This document shows positions 12,372-24,920 of a DNA stretch of 64,000 bases, one piece after another; the first letter of the stretch is position 1, and every line of letters starts with the position of its first letter. The position numbers and the translations under genes are program-made. Source of the stretch: Antedon mediterranea (Eukaryota > Echinodermata > Crinoidea > Comatulida > Antedonidae); the NCBI RefSeq assembly GCF_964355755.1, contig NC_092677.1, positions 24,832,101-24,896,100 of the forward strand, written 5' to 3'. The notes below the pieces were generated by a model. The model was not told where the DNA came from and did no database searches. It worked only from the letters and a program-made list of their open reading frames with translations.

Positions 12372-15300
12372 TTACTTGAAACTTGCTTTTACAGTACGTC
12401 TATGTTGCGCCATTGTTGGTCGGTAGTTGTCGGACATGCATTGCTGTTCTTCTTCGTCTTTCTCTGTACTCTTAAGAGATCGGAATACGTCCATCTTTAA
12501 AAAGAACCACAACTGTTAATTGGGAGTTTGCAAGGGCGGATCAAGAATTATAGATTAGGGGGGATAAATATTTCATAAATGACAAAAACGATTCGTTGGG
12601 TTGCAGAAAAATAAAACTAATCATTATTTTATTTTAAAAAGACATAGCTGTTAAATTTTAGAGGGTACTAAAGTCTGTTTAGCTCCCGCCTAAATTCGCA
12701 CCTGGTTTGCAGAGCATGTAAACTTTAACGTTCCCATCATGCAACGAACAAGTTCCGCCAACTTTTTCGGCCTAGGTTTAAAGGACAACTTGACCGAGGA
12801 CCATATTATTACATCGTATTAGGGATGTACACATGATTTCAGAACAATCGTGAGATTAAGGATATCGCCAGACGCGTTCGCCGTACAGCCGTCGCCGTAA
12901 ATTGTTGTGACGCGAAATCTACTTAACGTTTCCAAATACACACCTGTTTTTGTGATATCTCAACTGGCTCCTTAAAGAGTATCCAGGTGACAGTCTCGTA
13001 CAGTGGTGGAGTTGTCAGAGAGCCGTCGTATGTGTAGTAATCTTTGGTATTGGCTAAAAAAAATCCAATTGTATCTTAATACTGTCCACATCATAACCGA
13101 CTAGTTCTGTGGTTTTATTTATTCGAAACCTGAGCTGTACATTGGATGTGTTAATATTTTATGTATGTTTTTCTTAACCGTAAAAAATCCTCTAAAAAAT
13201 GTGCTGATGACTTACTTGGTAGAATTTCAGACGCTTTGAATCCCTCATCATCAGGAAACTTTATATCAGCGGATTGGCCCTAAGTACATTAGGAAATAAA
13301 TTAATTAAGCGCTCAGGACCTGTGAAGTTACCAATATATTGAATTTACTGAAAGTCATTAGGCATGTACCTGTTATGGCCAAAACTTAAGGACGATTAAA
13401 AACTGTGTAGGCCTACGGTTGTCTTGCAAACAAACACAAAATCAACGCAATTAATTTTAAAAGAATACATAGAAGTGTTTCATATATAAACATCACAGTC
13501 ACAGAACATTTATATAGGCCTACACATATATAATTATATACCAAGTTCTTTGGCGTACCTTATGGAGAACCTTGTTAAGATACGGAAGAATACGATCCCA
13601 ATACTTATGATGTTCGCCCACCTGAAGCATGGAAGTAAAATAATAAAGAAGATAAATTATACTATTATATTATAAGTCACATCACAGTGGCACTCGATTA
13701 GTAAATTGAATAATTAGTAAAGTTAGGTTTGCGGTACGCCTACACGACCACGTGTTTCCAAACAGAGAATATAACGTATAACCACATGACAAAGATACAC
13801 TCGTGGTATAAACAAATACAATAATAATGATAATAATAATTTATTTGAACATAAACTATTGTAACAGTGGCACACTTCGATATGAAAGTGCGTTCAAATT
13901 TACTAAAACCACATTACAATGATAACTATAAAATGTACAATAATAATAAAATAATAAAAACCAAACAGTACCCTTATATTTACAAAACCCACCTCTCCCG
14001 CACCCTACCCAATCTACCCTCTACAAATCCCCATTTCTCTTCAATCAACATAACATTAATAACATATGAATTTAAATTAAAACAAATAGTATAGGCCTAT
14101 ACAGTAATAATCGAAGTTTTACACAACACATACAGTTTTAATTTAAGATCTTTTTTCCAACAATTGTTCACAAGACTCTTACATAATTTATCCGTAAATT
14201 CACAACAAACATGGTCGTTTCCAAGGATAAACTGCAATTTTTCTGTAGTTTTTAGTCGCGCGCGTGCAACGCGACTCTACAGCTCGCTATGTCGGGCGGT
14301 TGGTCGGTCGGTCGGTAAACACTAACTTGAGCACGCGACTGCAGCCATCTATATGGCCTTGTTTTTATTAGCAATCAACACTTTACTTACCTTGATGAAG
14401 GTACCCAGGACGGCAATTCCGTTCTCTTTGTCGATGGCGTCACCACACGACTTGTATAAGTCAGTGTTCCAGTGAACGAAGTGAAGCTTTATTAATGGAG
14501 AACAATGAAACAATTACACATTTTTTTAAATATCATTTTTTTAAATTTTAATTTAAATGTTTTCTTCTCTCCATTTCTGGAGGCATCTTAGAACCAATTT
14601 GAAAAGGTTACCTCAGCGGAGTACTGTTTGCCATTAACTGTGTGTTCAGATCCTATATCATCCTTGCTTCCCCAATGGCAATGAAACTGGGCCAGTTCAT
14701 ATTTATGTTCGAGTGGTCCTCCAGTTATATCTAACAAATAATATGATAATACATTTGATGTTTTTAGCGATAAGAAAATTGTGTAATGGCGACGACTAAA
14801 GTTTGGTTCACGCAACGCAAGGACGTAACGCAACGTAGGTGATTTGACCAATCACAAGCGATGGATTGTAGTTGACAATCGACGAAAAATTATATTATTA
14901 TTATTATTACCGTTTTCGTCAGTTTGTGCGACGGACACCGTGAAGGTATGCCCGTTGTTGACGACGTTCTTGATTGATTTTGGGTCATAGTCAAACTTGA
15001 GCTTGCCCAGTGATGGATTGTATTCTATTTCTGATGTCTTGATGTCAATTGGAGACTGTCTCTTGCCGTGAATTGCAATCGGGAATTCTTTGCCCCATTC
15101 TTGTGGATCTAAAACTGCAGTTACATGAAAAAAATAATATGAAAACCTGTCCTCCACAATACATCAACCGGCTGTATGTATAGTCGAGGGTGTAGGCTAA
15201 ACCAAATTCATTTCACTCGACTCTTGGTCCACACTATTGACAACTCATTGAATTTACCAGTCTCCCCATACCTGTGACACAAACGCAATGTATTATTTTA

Positions 15301-18300
15301 ACTAAAATTTGTATCGACCGGCTTGTCAGGAAAAAAGTCATGACAATTTACATTGCGCTTGAGTTTGGTTTGTCAATTATGTTTTTCGTAGCGAAGAAAT
15401 CGAAATGTAATGGACGACGTATCCGTTTTCGTTATCGTATTCGTAGTTGCGAAAACGGATACGTCACACATTTGTGAAACTTTTGAGCTGATCCACATTT
15501 CATATTCGTAAAGCGTATTCGTGTTGACGAATATCACCAGTCATATTCGTACCTACAACACGAGTATAGTTTTTGATCTATTTTACACATTTTGCATTTG
15601 ATTCATGATTATAATTTATAATTATAGATTTATTGAAAGTAATTGAAAAGAAATGGAGAATCTCTCATCTGGAAATAGATCGTCAAGCTTACATTGCACA
15701 GAAGAGGAATGTAAATTCCATGGTAAGAAAGGCAAAGGCCAACTACTACATTGGCTTGTGTGAAGAACATGCAGCAGATCAGAAAGGACTTTTTAAAATT
15801 GTTAACCAACTCCTTCATCATCGCCAGGTATCACCTCTCCCAGATAGTCTTTCTGACTTAGATCTTGCGAACAGGTTCTGTCAGTTTTTCACAGACAAGA
15901 TCAAGATCATCAGAGACGACTTCAAGATTGATGACATGTCATTTAATGAGCCTGTGACAGCTGTTCATCATCAGCATCTCACAACATTTACACCAGCATC
16001 TCAAGATGAGATCCGCAACATTCTGATGAAATCACCAACAAAATCATGCAGGTTAGATCCAGTTCCTACTTCTATACTGAAGAAGTGTATAGACGCAGTC
16101 GTTCCAATAATAACGGAAATCATTAACCATTCTCTTAATACCGGCATAGTGCCAGATGAACTGAAAATTGCTCACGTTCGTCCTTTAATAAAAAAGCAAA
16201 ACTTGGATCATAACACGCTGAAAAATTACCGCCCGGTGTCGAATCTTTCTTTTCTTGGAAAGACTCTGGAGCGTGTAGTGACATCATGCATTACTCCATA
16301 TCTTCAAAAGCATAATTTAAATGAGAATTACCAGTCGGCATATCGTGCATGTCATAGCACGGAGAGTTCCCTTTTAAAGGTACAGAATGATTTGTTACAA
16401 GGAATGAATGATGGGAAAATAACGCTATTGGTGTTGTTGGATTTGTCAGCAGCGTTTGATACAGTTGATCACCAAAGACTGATAACCCGTCTGAGAAATC
16501 GCATTGGCATAAATGGTGTTGCTCTTAACTGGTTCCAGTCATATCTTACAGGAAGACGTCAGCTAGTCTGTATCAATGATGCATTCTCAGATGAAGCTTG
16601 CCTGGAATATGGTGTACCACAGGGGTCAGTAATTGGGCCTGGCCAGTTTTCCATTTATACGCTTCCCCTTGGTGACATTATTCGCAAACACAGTCTACAT
16701 TTCCATTTCTATGCAGATGATACACAGATTTATGTGTCAGTAAATCCAGTGCAAAGGGATGTTGCTGCAGCAATCAGTAAGATGGAAGCCTGTATAGAAG
16801 ATGTTCGCAATTGGATGACAACAAATTACCTAAAGTTGAATGATGGAAAGACAGAGTTTATTATCGTCGGGTCTAAATGTAACATCTCCAAAATCAACAT
16901 CACACATATCAGAATCGGAAACTCTAACATCGCTCCCTCATCGGTGGTCCGGAATCTGGGAATCATGCTGGATAGTAATCTCACTATGGAAGCACAAATA
17001 ACAACTGTATCCAAAGCAGCATGCATATCGATTAGGAACCTTGGTCGTATTCGCGGTAATCTTAACAAGAAAACAGCTGAATTGATTGTACTCATTTGTC
17101 ACTTCTAAAATTGACATTGGTAATGCCTTGTTGTTTGGCATACCAAAATCTCAAATACAACGTTTGCAGCGCTTGCAAAATATGGCAGCTAGAATTGTAA
17201 CTTATACAAAATCAAACGCTCACATAACTCCTGTCCTGATGGATTTGCATTGGTTGCCTGTTCAACAACGTATTAAGTACAAACTTGCGTTGTTTGTATT
17301 CAAGATCCTAAATGACAGTGCTCCTGCTTATTTATCTGACCTTGTGGATCGTTACGAATCATCCCGCAGAGGCCTACGATCATTGTCACAAAACCTTCTT
17401 CAAGAGCGTAGAGCGAAAAATCAGTGGGGTCAGAGATCTTTTTACGTTGCGGCCGCAAGTGTATGGAACAGCTTACCAGCAACAGTTAAATGCTCAACTA
17501 GTCTAAACAGTTTCAAGACCAACCTAAAGACGTCGCTATTCGCTGATGTTCTCGCACGTTGTTAATGCACAAAGCGCCATGAGCGCCACATGGGTGGAGG
17601 ATACCGGCGCTATATAAGTTTTCATTTATTATTATTATTATTAATTTACTAAAAGTAATTTACTAAAATGTCGATGTATTATAAATATTTGACGAAGTTC
17701 TCGTAACCCTGAAACCTGTTAAACCTACTGATGGTTTCTTGTACCGACGTTCTCGTAGCCCTACTTCAAACTATAATGATTGGTGGAAGTTTGCACATTG
17801 TGAACCCAATTCTTTCTAGGTTACATAATTTCCACCTTTGTACTGTATACAAACCAACATTATTCTACCTTTAACATACAATCAACAACTTGACGAGACT
17901 ACAGTAAACAGATTGTGATCACTTCCTTTCATCAACTACTAAATCGTGTTCAGTGATTTATGCTATTTCTATAGAAATGTCTTTATATTACCACATTAAG
18001 CGCTTGTTCAGTTGCAACGGGAATTAAATACCGCGTTCATGAAGGGTTTTAGGGGTAGGGGGGGGGTCGAGATTGGGCGGCGTTTATTCGGGGGAGGCGT
18101 TAATTTTTTTGGGTGTAGGCCTAATATGGTAACATAATAATCAAATAAATACCCCATAGATATGACAAAATACAACACAATTAATATCGAGAAGTGAGAT
18201 CATGCATATCAATCAATGAATTCTACTACAATAGAATTGTGTATATATGCATGTGGCGGGGCATTTATTTGAGGAAATAAAGGTCCCGTGCGTTTATTCA

Positions 18301-20575
18301 AGCGGGTGGGGGAGGGGGAGTTATTCAAAATGATGTTCTATGGGGAGGGGGGAGTTTATTGGGGTGGAGTTTATCCAAAGCGGGGCGTTTATTCGAATAA
18401 ATACGGAAGGCCTATAAATAATTAAATGTATAAATTGATAATTGAATATCATGCAATTATACCAATAACACTGTGTTGGTGCAATTTGTCTGTGTTATTT
18501 TACTGTTTTATCTATAAATGTAATATGATATGCCAGTTTTCAAACCAAATTTCTGTTAATTTTTAAATGCTACAAATAAAGATACTATGACTACCGTATA
18601 TTATGACTAAAATAATACTAAATAGTATTAAACATAATCTTATTATAATCTAAAATTAGCCATAGCAATCTGTCCATTTACCTGGGCCTAAATAAATCAA
18701 CGAGTTCGCGTCGACTCAAATCCTGCAGGTACCTGCAAATCACTTTAAATTGTAGAAGTAGAATGATTTTCTTGTGGGTTATCATTACATTTACAAATAC
18801 ATATGAATATGATTATTTGTGGCCTACTGACTCATCATTATAGGATAAGTCAAAATGAAGAGTCTTAAGTTATACATAATATCAATAAAGCTTACGTGCG
18901 CACAACATATATTCGTTCTGAAAAGAACTGTTGGGTTTTCGACGTTTCAAATCAAAGCATATTTATGGAACAGTCTTTTCAAAACTAATATACGTGGTGT
19001 ACCGGAAACTGTATACTGTATCAACATTTGATTTATCAATAAATGTGCACTTTAAAGAACCTATAGTACATCTTTCGAAACGAGGGGGTTACCCCGGTGT
19101 AGGCCTACTAGTTCACACACAGCCGCTGTCACACACAGACACATCTCATAACTGATCAAGAGGGTCCCTTGATTGTCAGCATATGCTGTTTAGGGTCACC
19201 CTCTATCTATAAATAAGGTGAAATAAAAAATTTAAAAAATATTGAAGTTATAATGAATGATAACACATTAGTAGACAGAAGAAAAACATCTGTTGTAAAG
19301 TCTGTCCAGGGTCTGCAATATTCTGTGAATCATCGCTAAGTAGCCTACTTTTAATTCTGACATTTTCAACTCCGTCTGATCTGAGAGCTCGCATATAATA
19401 TCATGTAAAATCGATACAGTACACAGAAGAATAGATTATAGCATATTTTATACAGTAATAATTTCATTAAGTATGCCTCAACAACAATAACAGTACCCGC
19501 TTTTTATATAGTTATGTTCAACAATTCGCACTTAAATCCTACACAATATTATAACCTTATGTATATCATCTCTGATAGGCCTAAAGTTACGTTTATACAG
19601 TTTGTATGATTTATTTCTTTTTTATTTTTAAATGCGCCTTGAGCACTCTGGAGTGGTATGTGCGCTATAAAAATCATATTATTATTATTATTATTATTAT
19701 TATAGCGGTATGGTATTTATTTTTTACCTACTAATACTAGTATTGCTTCAATAAAAACTATATAAATCATTATTTAGCCTTTTCGTTTCGAATTTGTTAT
19801 ACACATTACGATTATGAATATATATATTACTTATGATAATTGTCGTGTACGATATCTGTACTGCTAAAAGTAGTCCTCAGTATGAACTCACGCATGATTG
19901 AATTCATATTGATATTGTAGGCTATCAATAGATTGTCAAGTGAGTGCAATAATAATACGCCGTTGCTAAAGATACGGTACCGTATCCATGCTTTTAAAAA
20001 CTAAAGATACGGTAATTATAGAGGGCGCTTCCGTTTGCTAAAAGTACGGTAAAATTGTATTCCTAAAACTCGTACCTAAATATAAAACTCGTTCCTAAAT
20101 ATAAAACTCCTTCCTAAATATTAAACTCCTTCCTAAATATTAAAAACCTAACCCTCTAAATAATCTCTCTTAAATTAAAAACTAAAAAAATAAAATAAAA
20201 AAAAGACGTCAAGAAGAGCATCGAACCCCCAACCCCTTAAGCCAAAGCCTCATCACATGCCCACTAGGCTACACAGCTAGCTTGCAGAAAACCAATGCAA
20301 TAACCTATTTGATTAACATCCACATTACATAGCGCCCTCTATAATTACCGTACTTTTAGTTTTAAAAAGTATGGATACGGTACCGTATCTTTAGACATAA
20401 CGATAATAATAAAGACCGAACCGTGTTTACGAAGGAATGCGTTAATAACTTCGGATTCGGAATATACTGAATACATAATATGTATATATTGTATATTATC
20501 TAGAAGCAAAATTGTAGTATTCCTACCTTCTTCTTTGCCCTTTTTGCATTTGCGGTAGCCCCAATGATGAGCCAT
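12372..20575 (-). CDS. Alpha-type carbonic anhydrase, cytosolic, 8 exons
   Basis: Catalyses reversible hydration of CO2 to bicarbonate; 273 aa with no signal peptide, so probably cytosolic. Exons: 20527-20575, 14911-15108, 14612-14730, 14391-14486, 13559-13621, 13216-13279, 12944-13053 and 12372-12494; phases all close to 274 codons. The start MAHHWGY is the first ATG after the inferred start site. The active site is complete: zinc ligands His99 and His101 (FHCHWG) and His124 (ELHF), Glu111 in GSEHT, Thr210 in SLTTPP and the proton-shuttle His70 in NNGH. The C-terminus ends RTVKASFK, as in cytosolic vertebrate-type enzymes; exon 8 has an acidic EKDEEEQQ insert. Intron 1 is 5.4 kb and holds an antisense LINE, a TIR element and repeats. 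In a calcifying animal it could serve skeleton formation or pH balance, but that is inference. Confidence 0.92.
13812..13870 (-). mobile_element. Probable LINE 3' end in carbonic anhydrase intron 4
   Basis: AATAATAATGATAATAATAA followed by TTTATTTGAACATAAAC is the reverse complement of a retrotransposon 3' end with an ATT-type tail. How far the element body extends to the right (perhaps to about 14250) is unclear. Confidence 0.35.
14251..14372. repeat. Dispersed repeat with GTCG tract, copy 1
   Basis: Starts TAGTCGCGCGCGTGCAACGC, has a (GGTC)n tract and ends GCACGCGACTGCAGCC...GGCCTTGTTTTTA. The same order recurs at 32450-32572, so it is a dispersed element of about 120 bp. Confidence 0.65.
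14805..14880. mobile_element. MITE family B, half copy
   Basis: GTTTGGTTCACGCAACGCAA followed by GACCAATCACAAGCGATGGA; only one arm of the palindrome is preserved. It lies in intron 2 of the carbonic anhydrase gene, 31 bp from exon 2. Confidence 0.6.
15416..15465. repeat. Perfect 16-bp inverted repeat (hairpin) in carbonic anhydrase intron 1
   Basis: GACGTATCCGTTTTCG at 15416-15431 and its exact complement at 15450-15465, with an 18-nt loop. Further CGTATTCG/CGAATA words continue to about 15550, so it is probably the core of a degraded foldback element. Confidence 0.6.
15633..17643 (+). mobile_element. 5'-truncated, frameshifted non-LTR retrotransposon (CR1/L2/Jockey-like)
   Basis: A first frame (15633-17108, 491 codons) covers the linker and reverse transcriptase: [47 protein letters not shown] and the catalytic FYADDTQIY. 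It is interrupted by a one-base indel near 17086-17108 and resumes in another frame to 17565 with the C-terminal [20 protein letters not shown] block. The endonuclease domain is missing, as usual for 5'-truncated insertions. The end has GCGCTATATAAGTTTTCATT and an ATT repeat tail to 17643. It is antisense to the host carbonic anhydrase gene within its first intron and is not autonomous. Confidence 0.88.
18052..18405. repeat. G-rich dispersed repeat
   Basis: Several related blocks built on GGGGCGTTTATTCGAATAAA with long G runs (for example about 18056-18066 and 18305-18320), and near-palindromic TATTCGAATA at the right end. No open frame. It lies in carbonic anhydrase intron 1. Confidence 0.5.
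19625..19703 (+). mobile_element. 3' end fragment of a non-LTR retrotransposon
   Basis: GCGCCTTGAGCACTCTGGAG followed by GTGCGCTATAAAAATCAT and a pure ATT array is a typical 3'-terminal segment of CR1/L2-like elements. No coding portion remains. Confidence 0.6.
19966..20394. mobile_element. TIR element of 429 bp enclosing a tRNA-like sequence
   Basis: Inverted arms of 63 bp, 19966-20028 and 20332-20394, start CTAAAGATACGGTACCGTAT on each strand and end GAGGGCGC; they differ at only a few positions. Internal TCCTAAATATAAAACT repeats (20060-20150) precede a tRNA-like stretch. No target-site duplication is evident. It lies 132 bp inside the 3' end of the carbonic anhydrase exon 1 / intron 1 boundary. 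Confidence 0.75.
20218..20271 (-). ncRNA. tRNA-like internal Pol III promoter (A box and B box)
   Basis: On the minus strand TAGCCTAGTGG (20261-20271) matches the A box and GGTTCGATGC (20218-20227) the B box, 33 bp apart as in tRNA genes. A convincing acceptor stem is not seen, so it is more likely a tRNA-derived SINE head or tRNA pseudogene than a functional tRNA. Confidence 0.45.
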
Positions 20576-20648
20576 GATTCTTAATCGTTTGTAACGCCTC
20601 GGTGCTCGGTTCTCAGCAGCTGCTGTGCTTACGTTCAACGCCGTGGTA

Positions 20649-20685
20649 GAACTGAGCGAGTGAGTGCTAGAGCTGCCTTTATATA
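20649..20685 (-). promoter_or_regulatory. TATA box and initiator of the carbonic anhydrase gene
   Basis: TATATAAAGG (20676-20685, minus strand) is followed by a perfect YYANWYY initiator TCAGTTC with its A at 20653, 32 bp from the first T of the box. The implied leader (20576-20653) is 78 nt, and the first ATG in it is the annotated start. Seen directly; promoter activity is inferred. Confidence 0.7.
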
Positions 20686-23423
20686 CCAGTCGATTTTCAT
20701 ACGGATATAATGATTCTGTTCGCTTAATTTTGTGCCAGGAAATGTTTTAAAATTCCCAAGCGGGCCCGCAGTTTGAAGGAGGATACGCCAACCGATATAG
20801 TTCAACAATGGGTCAATACTACTCATAACTAATCGCGATTTTATTTCTGATATATAATACAAACTGACCTGGAATTGACGGGGGAGAGACTCCTATCGCA
20901 TATATAACAGTATACACTTTTTACGTAGTCATTTTCAAGATAATTCATTATTCATAATTCAGAATATTAAGACATGCGTAGATTTGTAACTGAATAATTT
21001 ACAAGTCTAAAAGACTACCTGCATACATAGGCCTACATTGCTGATTACATGTATGTTACATGCCTGTAAACAATGGCCAGTGGCGAAATGGCTAGAGCGC
21101 TCACTGGCTAAACTCAGGGGCCCAGGAGCTTATGGACAGTGCCTAGTGGAAACAGGCATTGGATATGTCGAAAAAGGCTAAAAACACCCGAAGCCTCCGG
21201 CATTAGAGGGCCATTTAGGTTCCTATGTCGCCACTGAGGATCCATAGTTCTTATAAATGCGACTCTTCTTCGATTTATCGCTCTAAAAAAAAACACACCT
21301 ATGTATATGTTTTAAAGCTTTAAGAAAAGTTAGTGTTTAGTTAAAACGTCAAACGCTCAACATTATGATGCGTTTTATGTAAATTTGTGGCATTAAAGCA
21401 TTGTTCTCACTATTGGAAGCAACGCAAGAACGTAAGCCGCAACGCAAGCAAGTTGACCAATCACAAGCGACAGTTCGCCTTTGATTGCTTAATTTGATTG
21501 CGTTGTGGCTACGTTGTCCTTGCGTTGTGTCCTAGTCGGAACCAAGCTTTAAGATGCCTACAACCTCACGTAATTGTGACTACCGGTTTCTGAAAACTAC
21601 CCTAGATTTGGCAAGAGTTGGCATTTAATTTCATTACCGGTTTAATATTATAGATTTTATTTTTATCAATGTCTTCATTAAAGTAAGACACGCAAACGGC
21701 ACACGCCAAGGTTGTTGCTGCTGAGTATGGTACTGAAAGCTCACCCATTTACGCAATTGCCTAGCAATACCAAAGATCTTGGTTCGGTCTGACAATCAAA
21801 TATAAATTTAATTTATTATATTCATAATTCAAACGATTCGCAGTCCCCATGATAAATCTGTCATTTTTCATTGATGGCAAATTCCGTAAAAGAGAATCTC
21901 ATAATCACATAATCTATATATAATAGTCTATAATACATGCCAAGCACATGTGATGCTATATCATGGAATGTGCCTGTGATACTGGACAAAAGATACAGTA
22001 CCATGAATCGGCTAAATTTGTAATGAAAGTAAATATGAGGCTCATAATTAGTGTTTCACTCAATTCCATTTCTCAATTGGATTTAAATTATTAATCAACA
22101 GAAACAATATGAGATGTAGGCATATTGATGTTTAAATATACCGGTACCGGTACCGTATACTTTTGGATGGAATAATAATGAAAGAAAGAAATAAAAAACA
22201 CACATTCTATTGTGTGCCCCTCGCTTTATGCACTGAGGTAATAAGTAAGTACCGTACTATAGTAAGTTCAGTAAACTTGTAATAGAGATATCTATAATTG
22301 TGTTTTTTATGACATTAATAAGTATTCATTTTCCACCAATCGTATTAATATTCTCATTTTTATAACACAAGAGCTCACTTCAATAGATGATGAAAGCCAC
22401 TTAACCGGTCGTACTTTTGCACTTGGCTTGCAGAGGTCCCGAATTGTTGAAAAATAAACATAGCACTACTTTTTGCCCTTTCACCTTTTCACTTGTTTTC
22501 AGGAGCGCTTTGAGATTTTAGTAGGGTGGGGGTTGTGCTTTATAAATAACAAAAAAATGCAATTACCCTCGTCTGTACCCTCCGCAAAATCAGCACATTC
22601 TGATATAGAGAAAATATCAAATAGCAAGGAGAAGGGGAGGGCGGGGGATTATGTATGACACCGTTTATAATCCAGGTCTTCCCGTCGAAATTGAGTAGTC
22701 AGAGTAGGGCTAAAATAGTAGTACGTACCCTGGATAAGACCTTACTACTCGGCATAGTAAACAAAATAATTACGATTACGGTAGGCCTAATTCGAACAAA
22801 TTAAAAACCACGGATGCTGTGGACGCAACAAACATATGCTGAGGAAATCATGTTAAATATGGTGGCCTCGGAGAAATCATGCGTTTTCCGCAGTAATGTA
22901 GGCCAGCAGGGCCGCAGCCTGCATGAGACAGACGAGGTGAGCTTAAATTTTCATTTTTCACCACCCACCCCAATTCTCCAGCACAGATCGTCATATTTTA
23001 TATTAATAATTTATATTTAAAGCATCTTTGCCATGCCTCGTCTGTTGTTAACCTTTCACTACGGCGCCTTGGCCCGATCTAGTCTTAACATCTAGGTAGG
23101 CCTACTAATTGCTGTGTTGGGTCTACCGTACGTTTTGACTTTATTCGCTCTCACCACATCCGTGAAAACAAGAGACCCATATGCAGCCTCTTATTAAAAT
23201 AATGTTTTCGTCGAATGACCTGAATATTTCTATAGTCAAGGACTTAATGTAGACAGCTAAAAAATAATGTTATTTGTATTCAAATTGAGACCATAAGGTC
23301 AGAGAATCACGTGCTAAAAAGGATAAACGTTTGTTAATGCTGTCTGGCGACTACGTGACATTCGGATTTGAACTTATTACCTATATGGTGATAGGGACTA
23401 CATATATTTTTTGCGTAAGCAAA
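20686..23423. other. Intergenic, upstream of carbonic anhydrase; no gene seen
   Basis: AT-rich sequence. A repeat-like block at about 21073-21240 starts GCCAGTGGCGAAATGGCTAG and ends near GTCGCCACTGAGGATCC; the inverted CAGTGGCGA/TCGCCACTG ends suggest a foldback element or SINE. One MITE lies at 21405-21551. The open frames at 22473-22658 and 22814-23020 show no domain or splice context. Confidence 0.5.
21405..21551. mobile_element. MITE family B, near-full palindrome
   Basis: AAGCAACGCAAGAACGTAAG, then GACCAATCACAAGCGACAGT, then a mirrored half ending GTCCTAGTCGGAACCAAGCTT. Arms of about 65 bp are mutually complementary with scattered changes. Confidence 0.7.
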
Positions 23424-24427
23424 AACCCTTTCCCACTAGCGACGCAACGCAGCGCAGCGACGTATTGACGCAAAGGTAAGCGTGGTTTCCGCTAGAACTC
23501 AACGCAGCGACGTATCGACGCAAAATGCCGTATTGCGTAATCACAAGTGGGAACCGACGACGCAACAATGCTGCAAACATCGCAGGTTCGATTTCACGCA
23601 AGCGGGGGCAAACACAATGAGTGGAAGGGCATTTTCTTACGTTGCGTAGGTTGCGTCGCTAGTGGGAACCAAGCTTTAGCATGATTCCCACTAGCGACGC
23701 AACGCAGTAGTGACGTATTGACACAAAGTACTGTATTGCGTAATCTCAAGTGGGAACCGACGTAGCAACAATGCTGCAAACATCGCATTTTCTTACGTCG
23801 TGATTGCGTTACGTTGCGTCGCTATTGGGAACCAAACTTGAGCTTGGTTCCCTTAGCGACGTAAGGAAGCCGCAACGCTGAGCGAATAGACCCAATAAAG
23901 CGATGGATTATTCGAACTGTCGCTTATGATTGGTCAATTCGCCTGCGTTGCGGCTTACGTCCTTAAGTGTGATTCCCACTAGAACGCAACGCAACGACGT
24001 ATTGACGCAAAGTGCTGCATTGCGTAATCACAGGTGGGAACCGACGACGCAAAAGTGCTGCAAACATAGCAGGTTTGATTTCACGCAGGCGGGGGCAAAC
24101 ACAATTATTGGAAGGTCATTTTCTTACGGTTGTGTCGCTAGTGGGAAACAAGCTTTACGTTGCTACTCCTTTGTACATTTCAGACATAATGAACACATAG
24201 GCACTGTTCAGGCTTAGTTACTTAAGCTTGGTTCCAACTAGTGACGCAAAATAACGCAACCTTCGCAACGTAAGAAGATGCCCTTCCAATAATTGTGTTT
24301 TACCCCGCCTGCGTGAAATCAAACCTACGATGTTTGCAGCACAAATTGCGTCGTCGGGTCTCACTTGTGATTACGCAATACAGCACTTTGCGTCGATACG
24401 TCACGTTCTAGTGAGAACCACGCTTAA
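23424..24427. mobile_element. Cluster of about six nested or adjacent MITEs (families A and B)
   Basis: Consecutive copies: a truncated A (about 23424-23473), A (about 23479-23676), a shortened A (about 23681-23836), B (about 23839-23966), A (about 23967-24156) and an inverted A (about 24222-24427). Copies begin or end with TTCCCACTAG or TAGTGGGAACCAAGC and carry GCGTAATCACAAGTGGGAAC internally. The open frames in this block are repeat sequence, not genes. Confidence 0.75.
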
Positions 24428-24920
24428 GCAAGCCGGCTGGACCGGCTTATCTCAGCCACATACAACAGAGGGCGGTCACCAAACTAAATACAGTACAGTA
24501 CACGAATCTGAATGAACGTTGAGTTGCGCCACCACAGATAGCTGACCTGTATATTATGTTGTAAAGTAAGACTGGAGATAATACACTATACATATCTATT
24601 CGCAGTGCAATGTTTTAATCTTTTTAGTACAAAGGCATGTTTGCTAAAATCGTTATGTAAACATAACACAACTAGACCTACATCACGACAAATTTAACCC
24701 AATATGTATATAACCATTCATTCATTTAGTACTGTACTATATTCAAATTATAAATGCAATGCCATTCTTGATATTAAATAATATATTTCTAAATGTACAT
24801 ACTCTAGGTTTAATATTTAATTTTTGGCAAAGAGTTTTTTAATCCTCATCCGTGACTCACTAAAATAAAATACTAACTTATTCTTAATTTGATGACCGGT
24901 TTGAAGTGAAGATATTATTA

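Noticed and set aside
20576-20638. N-terminal extension MNVSTAAAENR of the carbonic anhydrase
   Set aside because: It would start at TTG, and the region is within the leader after a clear TATA/Inr; MAHHWGY is the first ATG and the family start.
21073-21240. A tRNA gene suggested by GTGGCGAAATGGCTAGAGCG
   Set aside because: There is a weak A-box-like word but no B box GGTTCNANNCC at the right distance; facing CAGTGGCGA/TCGCCACTG ends fit a foldback repeat better.
23398-24515. Several 60-95 codon frames on both strands
   Set aside because: All lie in the MITE cluster and change with each copy; they are repeat sequence.
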